Source: Heliocidaris erythrogramma (taxonomy: Eukaryota > Echinodermata > Echinoidea > Camarodonta > Echinometridae). From it: a DNA stretch of 64,000 nucleotides. The translations under genes were made by a program, and so were the position numbers. This document shows, piece after piece, positions 35,701-44,767 of this stretch (the stretch's first letter is position 1; every line of letters starts with the position of its first letter). The notes below the pieces were generated by a model. That model saw only the letters and a program-made list of their open reading frames with translations, was not told the origin of the DNA and searched no databases. The DNA is taken from the NCBI GenBank assembly GCA_025617745.1, contig CM046857.1, positions 22,287,081 through 22,351,080 on the forward strand, written 5' to 3'.

Positions 35701-37884
35701 AAATTACACAATATTCGACTGTTTCATCTTCCACGATGTCGACCACATACCTCTCAGCTACGGGAACTTCTACGGCTGCGGCGGTATGCCTCGCCACTTT
35801 GTCTCCGGCGTCGATCGGTGGAATTACAAGTGAGTGTAATTAGTAGTAGAATAAGGTTGTTGGTTGTTGGTTTTTCGCACTGCTTTTGCACATCTTTCTT
35901 GCTCAAGGTTTTATTGCACATGACTTGAAGAGCTCCATTTTTTTTGTTTTATAACTCAAGGTTTATACCATACTCGTGCAAGCACTGTAATGCATGTCCA
36001 CTTTTAATGTGTTTTGTGTAATACATATATGCATAATACTGAATAAAAAAGAAGAAGAAGAAAGAATCTTACAGTTTCGTTTTATCAAATAGACTTATTA
36101 CAACTTCTCATCTGCATGTGAATACTTTGATAGGCAAGATGAAAATTATTTAATCTATTTATTCGCGGATTTTAAGTAGGCTGCATTCTACGATTCACTA
36201 TTTAGTTTATAATTAATTCATGTAATACCACAAATTTTAAAAACACATCTCAAAATCAGTTCATACTATTCGGGAACTTAATTTGTTACATACAAAGTGA
36301 AGGGAAAATCCTTACCTAGCTGCGTATCTTAATTTCACAGGTCTGGAAGGATGTTATCATAATTTCTGAATAGCCTGTATTACTTAAATCCGTTCTACAC
36401 ATGTGTTTATTTCATATCAAATACAGATTGTTGTACGGGGCTTTCTTCGGGGCTGTGACGGGTTTCACGAGGACGCAGATCGAGAAATTTAACGGGTTTC
36501 CAAACGCCTACTGGGGCTGGGGAGGTGAAGATGATGATATCCTTGGTCGGATCAGAGCCAAGGGGTTGGCAAAGACAAGGCCTTGGGGACCGGTCGGGTT
36601 CTACAACGTCATCCCTCATCATCACAAGAGTGCCAAGAAAAATATGGACAGGTAACCGCAAGGATTGCTCTAGTACTACCGCAAAGTGCACAGTATCCCA
36701 CTGTGTGGAAATGGTGTGAACACAATGTGAGCTTAATGTGTTCACATTCTCACCACGCACTACATGCTCACATGCTGATAGATACGCACTGCTGAAATGC
36801 CGTATGAACACAATGTATTCATAATTATGGTCACCAATCTGGAAGTGTTCCATAAGCGCACTGTGGTCACATTGTGATAGAAACACACGGATTCTTTCAC
36901 CTGAAACATTCATTTACACTGGGTTACACAGTATCACAGGTTTAAATACTGTATATTACATGTACGTTAACATTGTTTACATCATGCAACTCCACCATGC
37001 GTTCACATGATAATGGATACACACTGTAATTTCGCCGGTGGAAAGAGTGTTACACTGGGTTACACAGTATGAACATGTGTGAACAGAGTGTTCACTTTGT
37101 CGACACTATGGAAGTGTTCCAAAACCAAACTGTGGTCACAGTGCGATGCATACGCAAAATAATTCTTTGGAACTCTGTGTGTCACTTTGTGGTTTACAGT
37201 TTGAAATGCAATGTTAAATTTGGGCGTTGTCATGGCTTTCTCGCTTTAAAATATAGCACTACAGCCTTTAGATCTTCATCTCATGTCCATATGATACGTG
37301 CCCATATAAAAGGAGGAGAAATAAGTGCCTTTTTGCACGCCCTATTTATATTTTGAATATACCGAACCCTGGATATTCAAATTTTCAGTGTTCATTGGCG
37401 TAGTAGCCGGAAATTAATTTTAAAAAAGTGGGCGCCGTGACCTCTCAGACAGCCCTGGGGAGGGGGTGCAGCGTATAGACCCACTCAGGTTGTATTGATT
37501 TTTCTGGGCATCAAACGGAAGGGGAGCGAACCCGATATAGCTTCATTCTCCACTGGATACGACACTGATCTCTAAATCTCTTCTTTTTTATTTGCCATTC
37601 ACAGGGTATGTCTGCTAAACCATTACAAAGAACGCATGGACACAGACGGCCTGAGCAACCTCTACTATGGCACGCCGCATGTGACGCTCTATCCACTCTA
37701 TACAAACATTGCAGTCGATATCCGGGACCTTCCGTTGAATGTCGCGTGGCACGTTTGCGACCGGGACGCAGAGCTCCTTGAGAAGCTCCTCAAGGAGAAA
37801 GACGCCAGTGCTGAGGGAGAACATAGATTAGAGATTCAAAAAGAATATGTGGAAAGACCTCGAGACGGGTTGCCAATGGGTTAA
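13670..37884 (+). CDS. Beta-1,4-galactosyltransferase family protein (GT7), eight exons
   Basis: A Golgi type II membrane enzyme expected to transfer Gal (or GalNAc) from UDP-sugar in beta-1,4 linkage to glycan acceptors. The eight exons (13670-13850, 14395-14529, 16167-16214, 17225-17484, 35010-35126, 35642-35829, 36427-36651, 37605-37884) join in phase at GT-AG sites to give 477 residues. The order is a cytoplasmic tail of about 32 residues, a membrane anchor at 33-55, a stem with CPEIDIPGS, the family segment GGHWIPTKC, VAIVIPFRDR at 209, FNRAMLMNVGF, the metal-binding FHDVDHIP near 279-281, and the family signature WGWGGEDDD near 339-347. By eye, the residue matching bovine B4GALT1 Tyr289, which sets donor choice, is Phe, and the metal ligand Met344 is Val. 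Exact linkage is therefore uncertain. Intron 4 holds a tandem retrotransposon. Confidence 0.88.
14395..14529 (+). CDS. GT7 gene exon 2: stem region
   Basis: Acceptor TTTCAG at 14389-14394 and donor GTAAGA at 14530. Charged stem sequence such as RRLSDQIDGAFTRSR. It keeps the phase between exons 1 and 3. Confidence 0.68.
14642..15618. mobile_element. TTAA-ended inverted-repeat element, intronic copy
   Basis: Starts TTAAAGGAGAATGAAA and ends TTTCATTCCCCTTTAA. The arms stay recognisable for about 170 bp, to CATGGGGGCTGCCATTTT. A paralogue lies at 60234-61224. This copy carries a nested 231-bp MITE but lacks the SINE present in the other. No transposase; the terminal TTAA suggests TTAA target choice, as in piggyBac-type elements. 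Confidence 0.85.
15186..15416. mobile_element. Nested 231-bp MITE
   Basis: Ends ATAGAGTACCGAAGTG and its exact reverse complement, continued by GACGTCATAT. The paralogous element at 60.2-61.2 kb lacks it (near 61012), confirming it as an insertion. Confidence 0.88.
15615..16034. mobile_element. TTAACCC-type inverted-repeat element
   Basis: Starts TTAACCCGTTCAAGAC and ends GTCCTGAAAGGGTTAA. The TTAA ends plus CCC termini resemble piggyBac-like non-autonomous elements. It shares its first TTAA with the end of the neighbouring element. Confidence 0.8.
16167..16214 (+). CDS. GT7 gene exon 3: CPE motif, 48 bp
   Basis: Acceptor TATCGCAG and donor GTGAGT. It encodes TVHGPVCPEIDIPGS, comparable to the CP...P segment that precedes the catalytic domain in beta-4 galactosyltransferases, where the Cys forms a disulfide. 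Confidence 0.7.
16380..17033. mobile_element. TTAA-ended inverted-repeat element, diverged relative
   Basis: Starts TTAAAGGGAAATTAACC and ends GGTTACTTGTCCTTTAA. Inside is TGGCAGCCTCCATGG, related to the CCCATGG block of the element at 14642. It lies in intron 3. Confidence 0.65.
17225..17484 (+). CDS. GT7 gene exon 4: start of catalytic domain
   Basis: I chose the acceptor CTCTCCGCTCAG ending at 17224 rather than TTATTAG at 17199, because only this one keeps the frame from exon 3. It ends GGHWIPTKCSPRWK at a GTTGGT donor, phase 0, exactly where the family continues with VAI.IPFR. The linker before GGHW is longer than in vertebrate B4GALT1. Confidence 0.8.
17697..19683 (-). repeat. LTR 1 of the gypsy array (1987 bp)
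   Basis: Serves as 3' LTR of copy 1 on the minus strand. It starts TGTGGGATAG and ends CATACGACA (minus strand). A poly(A) signal AATAAA lies at 17814-17809. A 34-base G-run (17705-17738) lies just inside the terminus. Relative to LTR 2 it lacks about 96 bp (at about 19215). Confidence 0.93.
19840..23505 (-). pseudogene. Gypsy copy 1 pol (RT, RNase H, integrase), broken
   Basis: Follows the gag-protease TAG in the same frame. Visible parts: reverse transcriptase with FSSLDLANGYFQI and the YLDD active site; RNase H with VDVDASLKGIGACLS and RTDHNPLTHL; the integrase HHCC zinc module; the DDE core residues in AIDYLK, HSDQGR and EGNGQAERFN; a C-terminal module; and an Asp-rich tail. Breaks: a 2-base difference near 20977-20980 shifts the frame, a TGA lies at 20734-20732, and an extra A in the run at 19997-20002 shifts it again. 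WGHQG of the zinc module reads WEHQG here. Confidence 0.92.
23506..24936 (-). pseudogene. Gypsy copy 1 gag-protease, start codon lost
   Basis: Capsid-type gag is followed by two CCHC zinc knuckles (CYNCGKKGHLKAEC and CYKCKKYGHFQRDC), then an aspartic protease with LDTGAEASLI and ILGCNALRK. It ends at TAG 23508-23506. Copy 2 has an ATG just before TETGEASGG; here an 11-bp difference removes it and no other in-frame ATG precedes the gag core up to an upstream stop. The frame is otherwise intact for about 475 codons. Confidence 0.88.
25081..25228 (-). repeat. Leader repeats next to the primer-binding site (copy 1)
   Basis: The untranslated leader between primer site and gag holds short repeats of CAGCGGTGTATC and GTCGTCACCCAGC. 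The array differs in length and order from the copy 2 leader (32730-32888). Confidence 0.7.
25229..25246 (-). other. Primer-binding site, tRNA-Leu type (copy 1)
   Basis: On the minus strand TGGTGTCAGGAGTGGGAT lies two bases inside LTR 2. It is complementary to the 3' end of animal tRNA-Leu (CAG family, ...ATCCCACTCCTGACA plus CCA), the primer for minus-strand DNA synthesis. Confidence 0.88.
25249..27314 (-). repeat. LTR 2, shared central LTR (2066 bp)
   Basis: Acts as 5' LTR of copy 1 and 3' LTR of copy 2. It has the same TG...CA ends as the outer LTRs, but no target duplication beside it. G-run 13 bases. Poly(A) signal at 25347-25342. It contains the 96-bp segment (26750-26845) missing from LTR 1 and the 29-bp segment (27068-27096) missing from LTR 3. 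Confidence 0.93.
27471..31144 (-). pseudogene. Gypsy copy 2 pol (RT, RNase H, integrase), broken
   Basis: Same domain order as copy 1, with an independent break. An 11-bp insertion at about 29466-29476, inside RNase H between the AYASRG block and the next conserved block, shifts the frame. Downstream the frame is open to its stop at 27471, covering the rest of RNase H, all of integrase and the Asp-rich tail. In the zinc module the last Cys is replaced (KCLNGNMAK against KCLNCNMAK in copy 1), which should weaken zinc binding. Confidence 0.92.
31145..32578 (-). CDS. Gypsy copy 2 gag-protease
   Basis: Intact frame from ATG (32578-32576, MTETGEASGG) to TAG (31147-31145). Same layout as copy 1: capsid, two CCHC knuckles, and the DTGA aspartic protease. 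After the TAG the frame stays open into pol, so pol would need stop-codon readthrough. Gag packages the element RNA; the protease cuts the polyprotein. Confidence 0.9.
   Translation of the reverse strand: MTETGEASGGVGASGLQDMIAALTGAFKSLSSPRAVPPIKLGKFSGLPCKAGEPTLLEWLDEFDNYCKHYRLEADEKIQSLLAHLAGPAKEEALCQDASVRASFQLLQQALKNRFAPQETVQALSGELHARVQRAGESLAEFSSALLRLYDRMEKVASTEERDALVKLRNNTLKERFIRGVRDRAVQRDLRRITVGNPSLTLIDMRKEVLELYQDYEEETKQAKVREVQVDSTRTERLEDLSFTQMKDELAQMREILIEVVSTMQHMQRPPKPQARKSISCYNCGKKGHLKAECESPPLCYKCKKYGHFQRDCPEMKSQPSQSEPNQDGQVDVRSIQYAEKGDVPVQLMAPSPTTYIKICGVSVGCVLDTGAEASLIPADLYHDKLEQAIGPVDGDGSGIKVLGVSGNAVPVLGFICAPVIVGGKTTDVGFLIVREDSKTNRKSNFPIILGCNALRKIFQDGDMPKDSTWNLIQDAL
32889..32906 (-). 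other. Primer-binding site, tRNA-Leu type (copy 2)
   Basis: Same 18-base match to the tRNA-Leu 3' end as in copy 1, two bases inside LTR 3. Confidence 0.88.
32909..34949 (-). repeat. LTR 3 (2041 bp)
   Basis: 5' LTR of copy 2 on the minus strand and the right outer end of the array; followed by TAAC. G-run 19 bases. Poly(A) signal at 33013-33008. It lacks 29 bp present in LTR 2. Confidence 0.93.
35010..35126 (+). CDS. GT7 gene exon 5: nucleotide-binding strand
   Basis: A 117-bp phase-0 exon between CCATGCAG and GTGTGA. It encodes VAIVIPFRDRHHHLPIL and ends FSIFVVEQ, matching the VAIIIPFRNR...YGIYVI.Q block that begins the Rossmann-like fold. It lies only 60 bp beyond the end of the retrotransposon array. 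Confidence 0.9.
35642..35829 (+). CDS. GT7 gene exon 6: DVD metal site
   Basis: Encodes ENDLRFNRAMLMNVGF and FIFHDVDHIP, the Mn2+/UDP-binding DxD-type motif, then GMPRHFVSGVDRW. Phase 0 in, phase 2 out (GTGAGT donor). Confidence 0.92.
36427..36651 (+). CDS. GT7 gene exon 7: WGWGGEDDD signature
   Basis: Encodes LLYGAFFGAVTGF, FNGFPNAYWGWGGEDDD and FYNVIPHHHKSAKKN. The His after VIP matches the metal-binding His347 of B4GALT1. Acceptor ATACAG; donor GTAACC. Confidence 0.94.
36652..37604 (+). other. GT7 intron 7 with degenerate internal repeats
   Basis: Contains TACACTGGGTTACACAGTAT at about 36914 and again near 37053, with many GTGTGAACACA-like palindromic pieces between 36680 and 37200. It may be a worn inverted-repeat element (CCGCAAAGTG near 36680, CCACAAAGTG inverted near 37190). 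The rest is unremarkable. Confidence 0.4.
37605..37884 (+). CDS. GT7 gene exon 8: C-terminal part and stop
   Basis: Encodes MDTDGLSNLYYGTPHVTLYP and LYTNIAVDIRD, matching the DGL..L.Y......YPLYT.I.VDI end of the family. A charged tail of about 50 residues follows, longer than in vertebrate B4GALT1. Stop TAA at 37882-37884. Confidence 0.93.
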
Positions 37885-37918
37885 AAAAACCTCCAAATGG
37901 TGATAATCATTTGGTATA

Positions 37919-38989
37919 TACATTGCATGCGTATATAAAAAAGTATAACAAATTTTGATAGCTTCTAATTAAAATGTTATAACCGATGTAACTTTGAAAT
38001 TTATTTCATTGTGAAGAGTAACTTGTGGTCTGTCCAGTGGTACCTCATTCACGACATTTCTGCCATGGATGACTGAGCACCAGGGTTTTTAAAAAGTGTT
38101 GTCAAAATCTCCTTGTTCCTAGTTTGGGCTGATGCAACGAATGTGGGCCAAGCCCTATGAATGTGTTACTTTAGTCTAAAATCATTTTAAATGTTGAATT
38201 CTCCTTTGTGCTTCAATGCTTCATTGTTTAAAGTGATCCAGTGTATATAAGCTTTCAAATGACCTTGTTTCAATCTATGTGATAACCTTTAATTTATTTT
38301 AACAGCCTTCTAACTTCTTGTCTCGTGATAAAAACTCTCAGCTCATTTGTCCTTTGCACCATTTCACCTGCATAAGGTGCACACGGTGTTTTCACGAATA
38401 GTATATGAACTCAAAATTGTAAAGTTCTTAAAGACTAAAAAGAAGAAATAGAAGAAAAAGAAGGATACCTAAGTTGAGAATTACCAAAGTAATTGATAGT
38501 AAGCTTTCAAGAAAAAAAAGATATCTTCCCAAATAAATGTCCATTTTGCATGACTCAGTAAAAAGGCTTACCTTAAAAATGAGATGAGGATGAAGCCAAG
38601 ATTGTGCTATCATGGCAAATAAAATATCATAAAATTAGCTTGTAATAAGCCATTTCTTGAGTTTGAGTTGACTTTAACATCTTTCTTATTTAAATGCACA
38701 AAATCAATTGAAAATAACTGCAAATGTTTTACAACTGAAGTAACTAATGCATAATTGCTTTGACCCATAACTCGCTGATTCAGCCCAAACTTGGTACAAG
38801 AGTATTTTAACAATACTTTTTGAAAAGCCTGCTGCTCAGTTATCCGTTGCAACAAAGTTATGAATAAGGTATCATTACACAGAATATAACTTGCTCTTTA
38901 CTATGAAATAAATCTCAAGCTCATAGAGGTCATAACGTTTTAATTAGAAGCTATCTAAGTTGGGTATACTTCTTTTGATACGCACTGTA
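37919..38989. mobile_element. Mariner-like non-autonomous element, about 1.07 kb
   Basis: Inverted arms of about 110 bp: the left starts TACATTGCATGCGTAT and the right (inverted) TACAGTGCGTATC. Both go on through TAGCTTCTAATTAAAA and GATTTATTTCAT-like blocks. It is flanked by TA on both sides, as expected for Tc1/mariner. No transposase. It begins 34 bp after the GT7 stop codon, so it probably lies in the 3' untranslated region. Confidence 0.75.
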
Positions 38990-39187
38990 TACAGTGTATT
39001 TAGATCCTAAAACGTCCACTTTGCAAGAACTTCCAAGAAGTAACTATTTTATTTTGTTTAGCATCTGCATCATCTGATCATCTGATCATAAATAATTTAT
39101 GTCGAAATTGTTGATCATTGTAGTAAAAAAATTCTGCCCATGTGAAATTTCCCGTATACATTATACATCCTGAACTTCAATGTGATA

Positions 39188-39378
39188 GTATACAAATATT
39201 GACTGCTCATGAGGATGATGGTGGAAATTATCACTCCCAAGGTGATGTTCATACCGGCCCTTCTATCACCCCCGAGGCGAAGCCGAGAGTGTGATAGAAG
39301 GGCCGGTATGAACACCACCGAGGGAGTGATAATTTCCACCACCATCCGATTACAGAGCAGTCCATATTTGTTTATATA
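39188..39378. repeat. Long near-perfect hairpin
   Basis: Arms of about 50 bp (ATGGTGGAAATTATCACTCC onward, and the reverse complement ending at about 39345) surround a loop of about 20 bases. Outer arms continue, more diverged, to CAAATATTGACTGCTC and its partner. Probably a foldback element. Confidence 0.85.
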
Positions 39379-39382
39379 CCTC

Positions 39383-39603
39383 ATAATAATAATAATAATA
39401 ATAATAACGCGCTTTTCACATTTATAACGCGCTATTCACAAAAGAGTTTCATAGCGCTTACAATTCACAATAAAATATACATGTATACAAAAGAACAAAA
39501 AATAACTTTATGGATAAAGATAAGTTTTTAGTTTGGATTTAAAAGTTAGCTGGTTTTCTATTACTCGTATTGAGAGTGGGATATTATTCCAAACCCTTTT
39601 CAT
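39383..39603 (-). pseudogene. L2-like non-LTR retrotransposon 3' end
   Basis: On the minus strand KRVWNNIPLSIRVIENQ and FKSKLKTYLYP then stop (39510-39508) match the conserved WN.LP..IR.....FK..LK..L end of L2/CR1-type reverse-transcriptase ORFs. A short 3' region with GCGCTATGAAACTC and GCGCGTTAT follows, ending in an (ATT)n tail (39407-39383). A 5'-truncated, dead copy. Confidence 0.72.
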
Positions 39604-39751
39604 TGACTCATTGATTCATGTTGAGTTCTTACGCGCTGCGCGTATATTGATTAACGTAGTCGTAGTCTAGCTAGCATCTCGCGAAAGCGCTCTTAAAACT
39701 TGAACCAAATTTTGTGTACGTACGTGTGTAGGGGTTTTGCGTTCTATCACA

Positions 39752-39808
39752 GGGTTTTGGCGTTCTATCATTTGACCTTAGGTCAGTTGATAGAACGCCA
39801 AAAACCTC
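39752..39808. repeat. Hairpin
   Basis: GGTTTTGGCGTTCTATCA and its reverse complement TGATAGAACGCCAAAAACC flank a loop of about 15-20 bases. Part of AT-rich spacer 39611-41090, which otherwise shows nothing recognisable. Confidence 0.75.
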
Positions 39809-41096
39809 TGCCGCAAAGATAGATCGAGATGCGCCGTGTCATGTGATATAGTTTTGACCAATCAGTGAATAAGAATCTCTGCATGAGGTATATAATATGA
39901 TCTTGAAAAGGACAATCAATGACACTTTGTGTTAGATTCGAGTGACATAATAATAATGTAAGACTATTTCTAAGCTTACACTTAACTTCAATTCTTATCA
40001 ACAATTTTTTAAACTGTATTTAATTTTAAAGTACTATGATATCCTTTCAATACCTCTGGCAACGTTGTATACAATGAACTCGGGGACCAGTTGACAGTTG
40101 TGTTATTTTGTAGAGAAGTTTATTACAAATATTAAAAAAAAAACACTAATGGTCGACGAAGTATCATAAAACAGAACACACTGTAACTACCTGTTATGCA
40201 TTCATATACATTCTTATTCCTCATGTTGATCAAAATTATTAAAATGTATTTATTGAAAAGAAAGTATTTGCTGAGATATGAGAAAATTTTCTTTTTCCAT
40301 GGAGGCTTGACGCTCAATTTATCTTCAATGTATAATATTTTTGGGTAGACATGAATAAAAAAAAATTGAAATCAAAGTAAACTTCAAATGATTTTCAGGT
40401 ACAAAATATCTCTTTATTCATTTTAGACGAGAGAAATCGTAGAAAATAACACGAACTTCTTACTTTATAAAAAGGTTACAGAAAGATTCCCAATCTGAGA
40501 ACGATCTGACTAATCTGATTGAAAAGAAAAGAAGAGTGGCTTTTCAATAACGATAGAGGGAAACACATGTATTGCAAGGCAAATAATCATCAAATTGCTG
40601 TTAAAAACCCCATCAAGGGTATTTTTCAAAAAACTTCTGGTCGGCCGCAATGCGACCTCGCATACGGGATTCATGTATATTTTAAATAGGCAAACACCAA
40701 CCGACAAATTGAACTTCGTTTACGAATGTAGAAATTGAATTCAATCTGAAGTATGCTCAAACATAAAAATTAACCATTTTTTCCATGCTTATAATATATA
40801 ATGCACCTTTCCAAAATCTGTAATTCAAAAGGAAATGAGACGCAACTTTTGCTCGCTAGTTTCGCTCCCTCGCAACTAACTAATTTTGTAGTACCAAGAA
40901 ATTAACTATGAATTCTGTAATACCCTGTAACTAATGACACTTAAATGCTGGAGAAATAATATATCGAAATCAAAGTTAGAACATTTGTAAATTAAGAAGA
41001 AATGGGGGAATTGGAACGTCTGCTGCCCCCTTTTTTTAAATCCTCTTTTGCGGTTTTTTGCGTCCCCTCAAGTGTCACCCGGGAACGTGCCCCCTG

Positions 41097-41114
41097 CCCC
41101 CCCCCCCCCCCCCC
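41097..41114. repeat. C-homopolymer
   Basis: An 18-base C-run followed by TTGATACGCCACTTG. A second GATACGCCACTG lies at about 41212. The ATACGCCACT motif next to homopolymers recurs in the window and may mark a degenerate short element. Confidence 0.8.
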
Positions 41115-41366
41115 TTGATACGCCACTTGCACCAAGAAGTGAATTTGTCGTTGAAATGTATGGATCACCACTGGGTCGGATGATTTGACACCCCCCCTGA
41201 CGCCAAGGTTCAGATACGCCACTGCTTATTTGGAAATTTGAAGACCCATTGCCTATCCCCCCACTCACATTTATGGAACAAATATTGGCGTACAGGACCC
41301 CGTTGCAACATGCTGTCTCTCGGTTCATATCAAACGAGTTAAAGCAAGGTTTATTTGAACAAAAAA

Positions 41367-43196
41367 TCAAACACTACTGTCGTGCAGCTGCTTTCTCTTC
41401 TCAAAATAAAACATTCGCTTCTCGTCATAGGCAGACCGCTTCGCTCTAGCTGTCTCGGCCTTGGCCTTGGCCGCTGCTAGTTTTAACTGTATTAGTTCCA
41501 TCTTGGCTTCGTGCTCCTGCTTCAAGAACTGGATGGTCAGTTCTGTCACGCCTATGCTCGTCTCTTTTGCCGTGACAGCGCTCGTGGTCATGCTCGTATT
41601 CATATTCGGCTTCATGTCCGAGTTCATGTTGGTGTTTATGTCCGAGCTCAATGTAGAGCTCATGGTCGTTTTCAAGCGCTGGTCGTAATGAAGGGGCACG
41701 CTCTTGGTGGTATTATCTCTTAATGGGAATTGAGGTTGTTGACTCACCACAGAGGTGATCTGAATACCGCATGGAGTATCGTCTCTGTCAAAAATACACA
41801 TACAGAAAACAAACAAGATGAAAGTGAAAAGAAATATAGAACAACAGTTAGTGAGGAAGGATTATGCTTGCAAGGGGAGGACGGGATGTGATTGACTACT
41901 ATTTGGGAACTACCACCATTTACTCCTGATAACTGATTGATAAAAAACAGTTACGAATCGCGAAATTTAATCAAATGAAACATAATGTGACGTCTTCTCT
42001 TCTATGGCAGGAAAGAAAATTTGAGTAAATTGGAATAAGTTAAGACCAAATGACATGTTTAAAAAAATGTAATTCTATAACATGGATTGAAATCAAATAA
42101 GCATTCTTCTTCCAAAATCTCCGAAATATATTCTCTTAATTTTTCTTCATAGATGTTCCTTAAAAAGTTGTAAATCTTTAATGTTGCCTATTAAATGTCT
42201 GACGGTTCCTTCGGACAAAACGTATACAGTCGACCCTCGAATGTTTACCGCTAATGCTTGAGTTTTGCCTGCGTTAAAAAAATATTTGTAATAATTTACA
42301 TTCCATATAGGCTGGCTACGTATCGGACTGAAGCATATCTACTAAACATAGTGTCATCAATATAATGAAGTAAACATATGGGGTTCATTGCAACGGTTGT
42401 AGAATTAGGTGCACTGGTGCTACATTTTTTCTGACTCGTGAAAGGCACGATCCAACAGACAACTATTTTGCGGACCAATCTGTAAATCTGATCACACTCA
42501 CTTGCAAATGAGACTTGGGTCTTCCCGACTGGGACTAGGTCGATCAGTCAGTTCCGCCTTCACCACAGGTGTACTCTTATCCAAGACCTCTATGATATCG
42601 ATATCGATGATGTCATCGCCACTCCACGAAGTCGCGCCTAAATCTGTTCTGACCACCTTCCGTATTTCACTGGGAGGCAGAGGGTTGGAAGCTCGCCGCT
42701 TTCCAAACGATGCTCGCCGCTTTCCAATCGCACTCTTTTCCTTGTAGTCGTGCAAAACACCATTCCGGGTCTCAAGCACCGTTGCTTCTTCTTCAAGCAA
42801 CGGCACGAAGTCGGTGATGAACTTGGTATCCACCTCCAACCCGAGGTCATTGATGTCGATGACCTTGTGACTGGTGTTGTCCGGGAGCCAACCCATACTA
42901 TCCGTTTCGGTCATGGTAGGGACGTGTCCTATCTTGGCATTTTGGATGCTCTGACGCACCTCCATCCGCGCCCTGTGCTTCATCCGTCGCCAGAGTTCCC
43001 GGATCTCTTTCGAGGTCAAGTCCTCGCGTCCCTCCCGGTTCTTGATAAACTCTTTCGTGATTGATTCCCATGCCTCCTTCTTGCAGTCGCTAGCGTGACC
43101 GTCAGTCCCGAATGCGTCCAATATTTCCACTTTGGGTTTGATAAGCGCTAATACTGCCATCCGTTCCTCTAAAGTAAACCTCCCTGCTTTCGGCAT
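41367..43196 (-). CDS. Myb/SANT-like DNA-binding protein, two coding exons
   Basis: Exon 1 43196-42502 and exon 2 41784-41367 join in phase 2 (donor GTGAGT, acceptor TTTTTGACAG) to give 370 residues. Residues 7-80 carry FTLEERMAVLALIKPKVEIL, KKEAWESITKEF and IRELWRRMKHRARME, the pattern of the Myb_DNA-bind_5 type trihelix. A linker follows with a duplicated GKRRAS, an acidic DDIIDIDIIEV stretch, an Asn/Met/Ser/Thr-rich part, and an Ala/Lys/Glu-rich helix (about 312-365) likely to be a coiled coil. It should bind DNA in the nucleus. Such genes occur both as host regulators and as partners of Harbinger transposons, and no transposase is beside it. A T-rich acceptor just upstream suggests a 5' untranslated intron. 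Confidence 0.8.
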
Positions 43197-43691
43197 CTTT
43201 ACGATAAATCTGAAGAAAAAAAAATGGAATGAAAAAAGTTGAATGACAAGGGTAGGAACAGATCTTGAATATTGCAAGGCGAACGTTAGGAAATCTTAAA
43301 AACAAAACGCACAAAAAACCCCCTTATTAATATAAGTTACTGTTTTTGTTTTCTTTTAAAACTTTTGATTTTAATTGGAATTTAAATGGCCCCTACCATC
43401 AAAATGCAAGTGGATACCTGTTGGTGTGCAGTCCTACATACATCTCATATTTTGATATTTAATCTTCTAAACAGGTTTAATAGATTTTTAAATATTTTTG
43501 AAATAATTATCTGCAACCTGCCAAGCCCCACCCACTTAAAAAAATCCTCCACACCATTTGCCCCCTGTGACATCATCTTTCAATCATCAGTGAGCTAATA
43601 GCGATTTTGCAAGTGAAATTGTAATCTAACTTTGTCAAAGCTGACACCTGTTACAATACAACATACAATAACATAGGAGTTGCTATAGGCG

Positions 43692-44186
43692 GGTTCACAC
43701 GTAGAGCGATAGCATCGATGCTATCTAGGTTTCGAGAATATTTTGGTCATGACCAGATAGTTTTAATACCAAACGTTGTCTGAACGCAGATAGTCACGAG
43801 ATAGAAGCCAGTTGGAGCTAGGTTTCGAAACTATTCTGGCAGCGAGGTTGGCAGGAGTAAATTTCAGGATCCAGCGACAAAGCATCGATGCTTTGCGGTA
43901 GACCACCCACCGCGCTTGTGACTATTTGTAATGTGAACGCAATCGCTGCTTCACTCGCAACTTCGCATGATATGACCCCTGTGCACAAACTTCCGCGCGT
44001 TTTGACCATACCAATTATACTCGGGTCACTGTGTGTGGCGCAGTAATTATTGTTTTGGCAGCGAGTGAGGGATGAATAGTCACGAGTGGGTGATAGAAGC
44101 AAGTCGATCATGGCCTGTCTGAACGCAATGGAAATAGTTTCGAGACTTAACAAAGCATCGATGCTATGTACTACGTGTAAACATAA
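43692..44186. mobile_element. Probable inverted-repeat DNA element, about 0.5 kb
   Basis: The left end GTTCACACGTAGAGCGATAG runs through the palindrome AGCATCGATGCT. The right end, inverted, reads GTTTACACGTAGTACATAGC with AGCATCGATGCT again, and a third AGCATCGATGCT lies near 43880. Ends are approximate. Confidence 0.55.
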
Positions 44187-44359
44187 CTTATGTCAGACAT
44201 GCTGTAGCATCAGCAGGAAAACAAAGGCAATGATGAGGTATTGTATGAAAGCATGCAATTCTATTATTAGTACTGAGATGGGGGATCACTGTCTATTGTA
44301 TTGTAGAATAGTGGAATGTAACTTCCGCCAACTCAGCACACACTCATAATAGTACGATA

Positions 44360-44767
44360 CCTCCTCATTGCCTTTGTTTTCCTACTTGTCTTCCCTCTTT
44401 CCCACCTTTACACCTAATATTAATTTTTATTCGTTTTATCCCATCTTATTTTTGTTGCTTTCCATCTTTACTATGTTATTCTTTCATTCATTTTATCTGT
44501 TCTTCCATCTTTCATGTTACTCTTTACATTCATTAGTCTATCTTTCGTAGCGTTATTCTTTCCTTCTGTAGATATTTTCTTTCCACCTTTCCTTTCATTA
44601 TGTTATTCTTTGATTCCTTTTATCAACTTGTCTTCCCTCTTTCCTAATGTTACTCTTTATATTTATTCTTTTTTATCCTATCTTCTTTTTTTCTTTCCAT
44701 CTTCACTTTCGTTATGTCAGTATTCTTTGTTCCTTTTTATCATCTTCTCTTCCACCTTTCCTCATGT
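44360..44767. repeat. CT-rich satellite, left part
   Basis: Degenerate repeats of a unit with TTTCC, ATGTTA and TTCTTTG blocks. The same family, same strand, resumes at 47809, so the 3-kb element between appears to have landed in this array. Confidence 0.75.

Noticed and set aside
36407..36913. A 168-codon frame opposite GT7 exon 7
   Set aside because: Shadow of the coding exon on the other strand; no recognisable motif.
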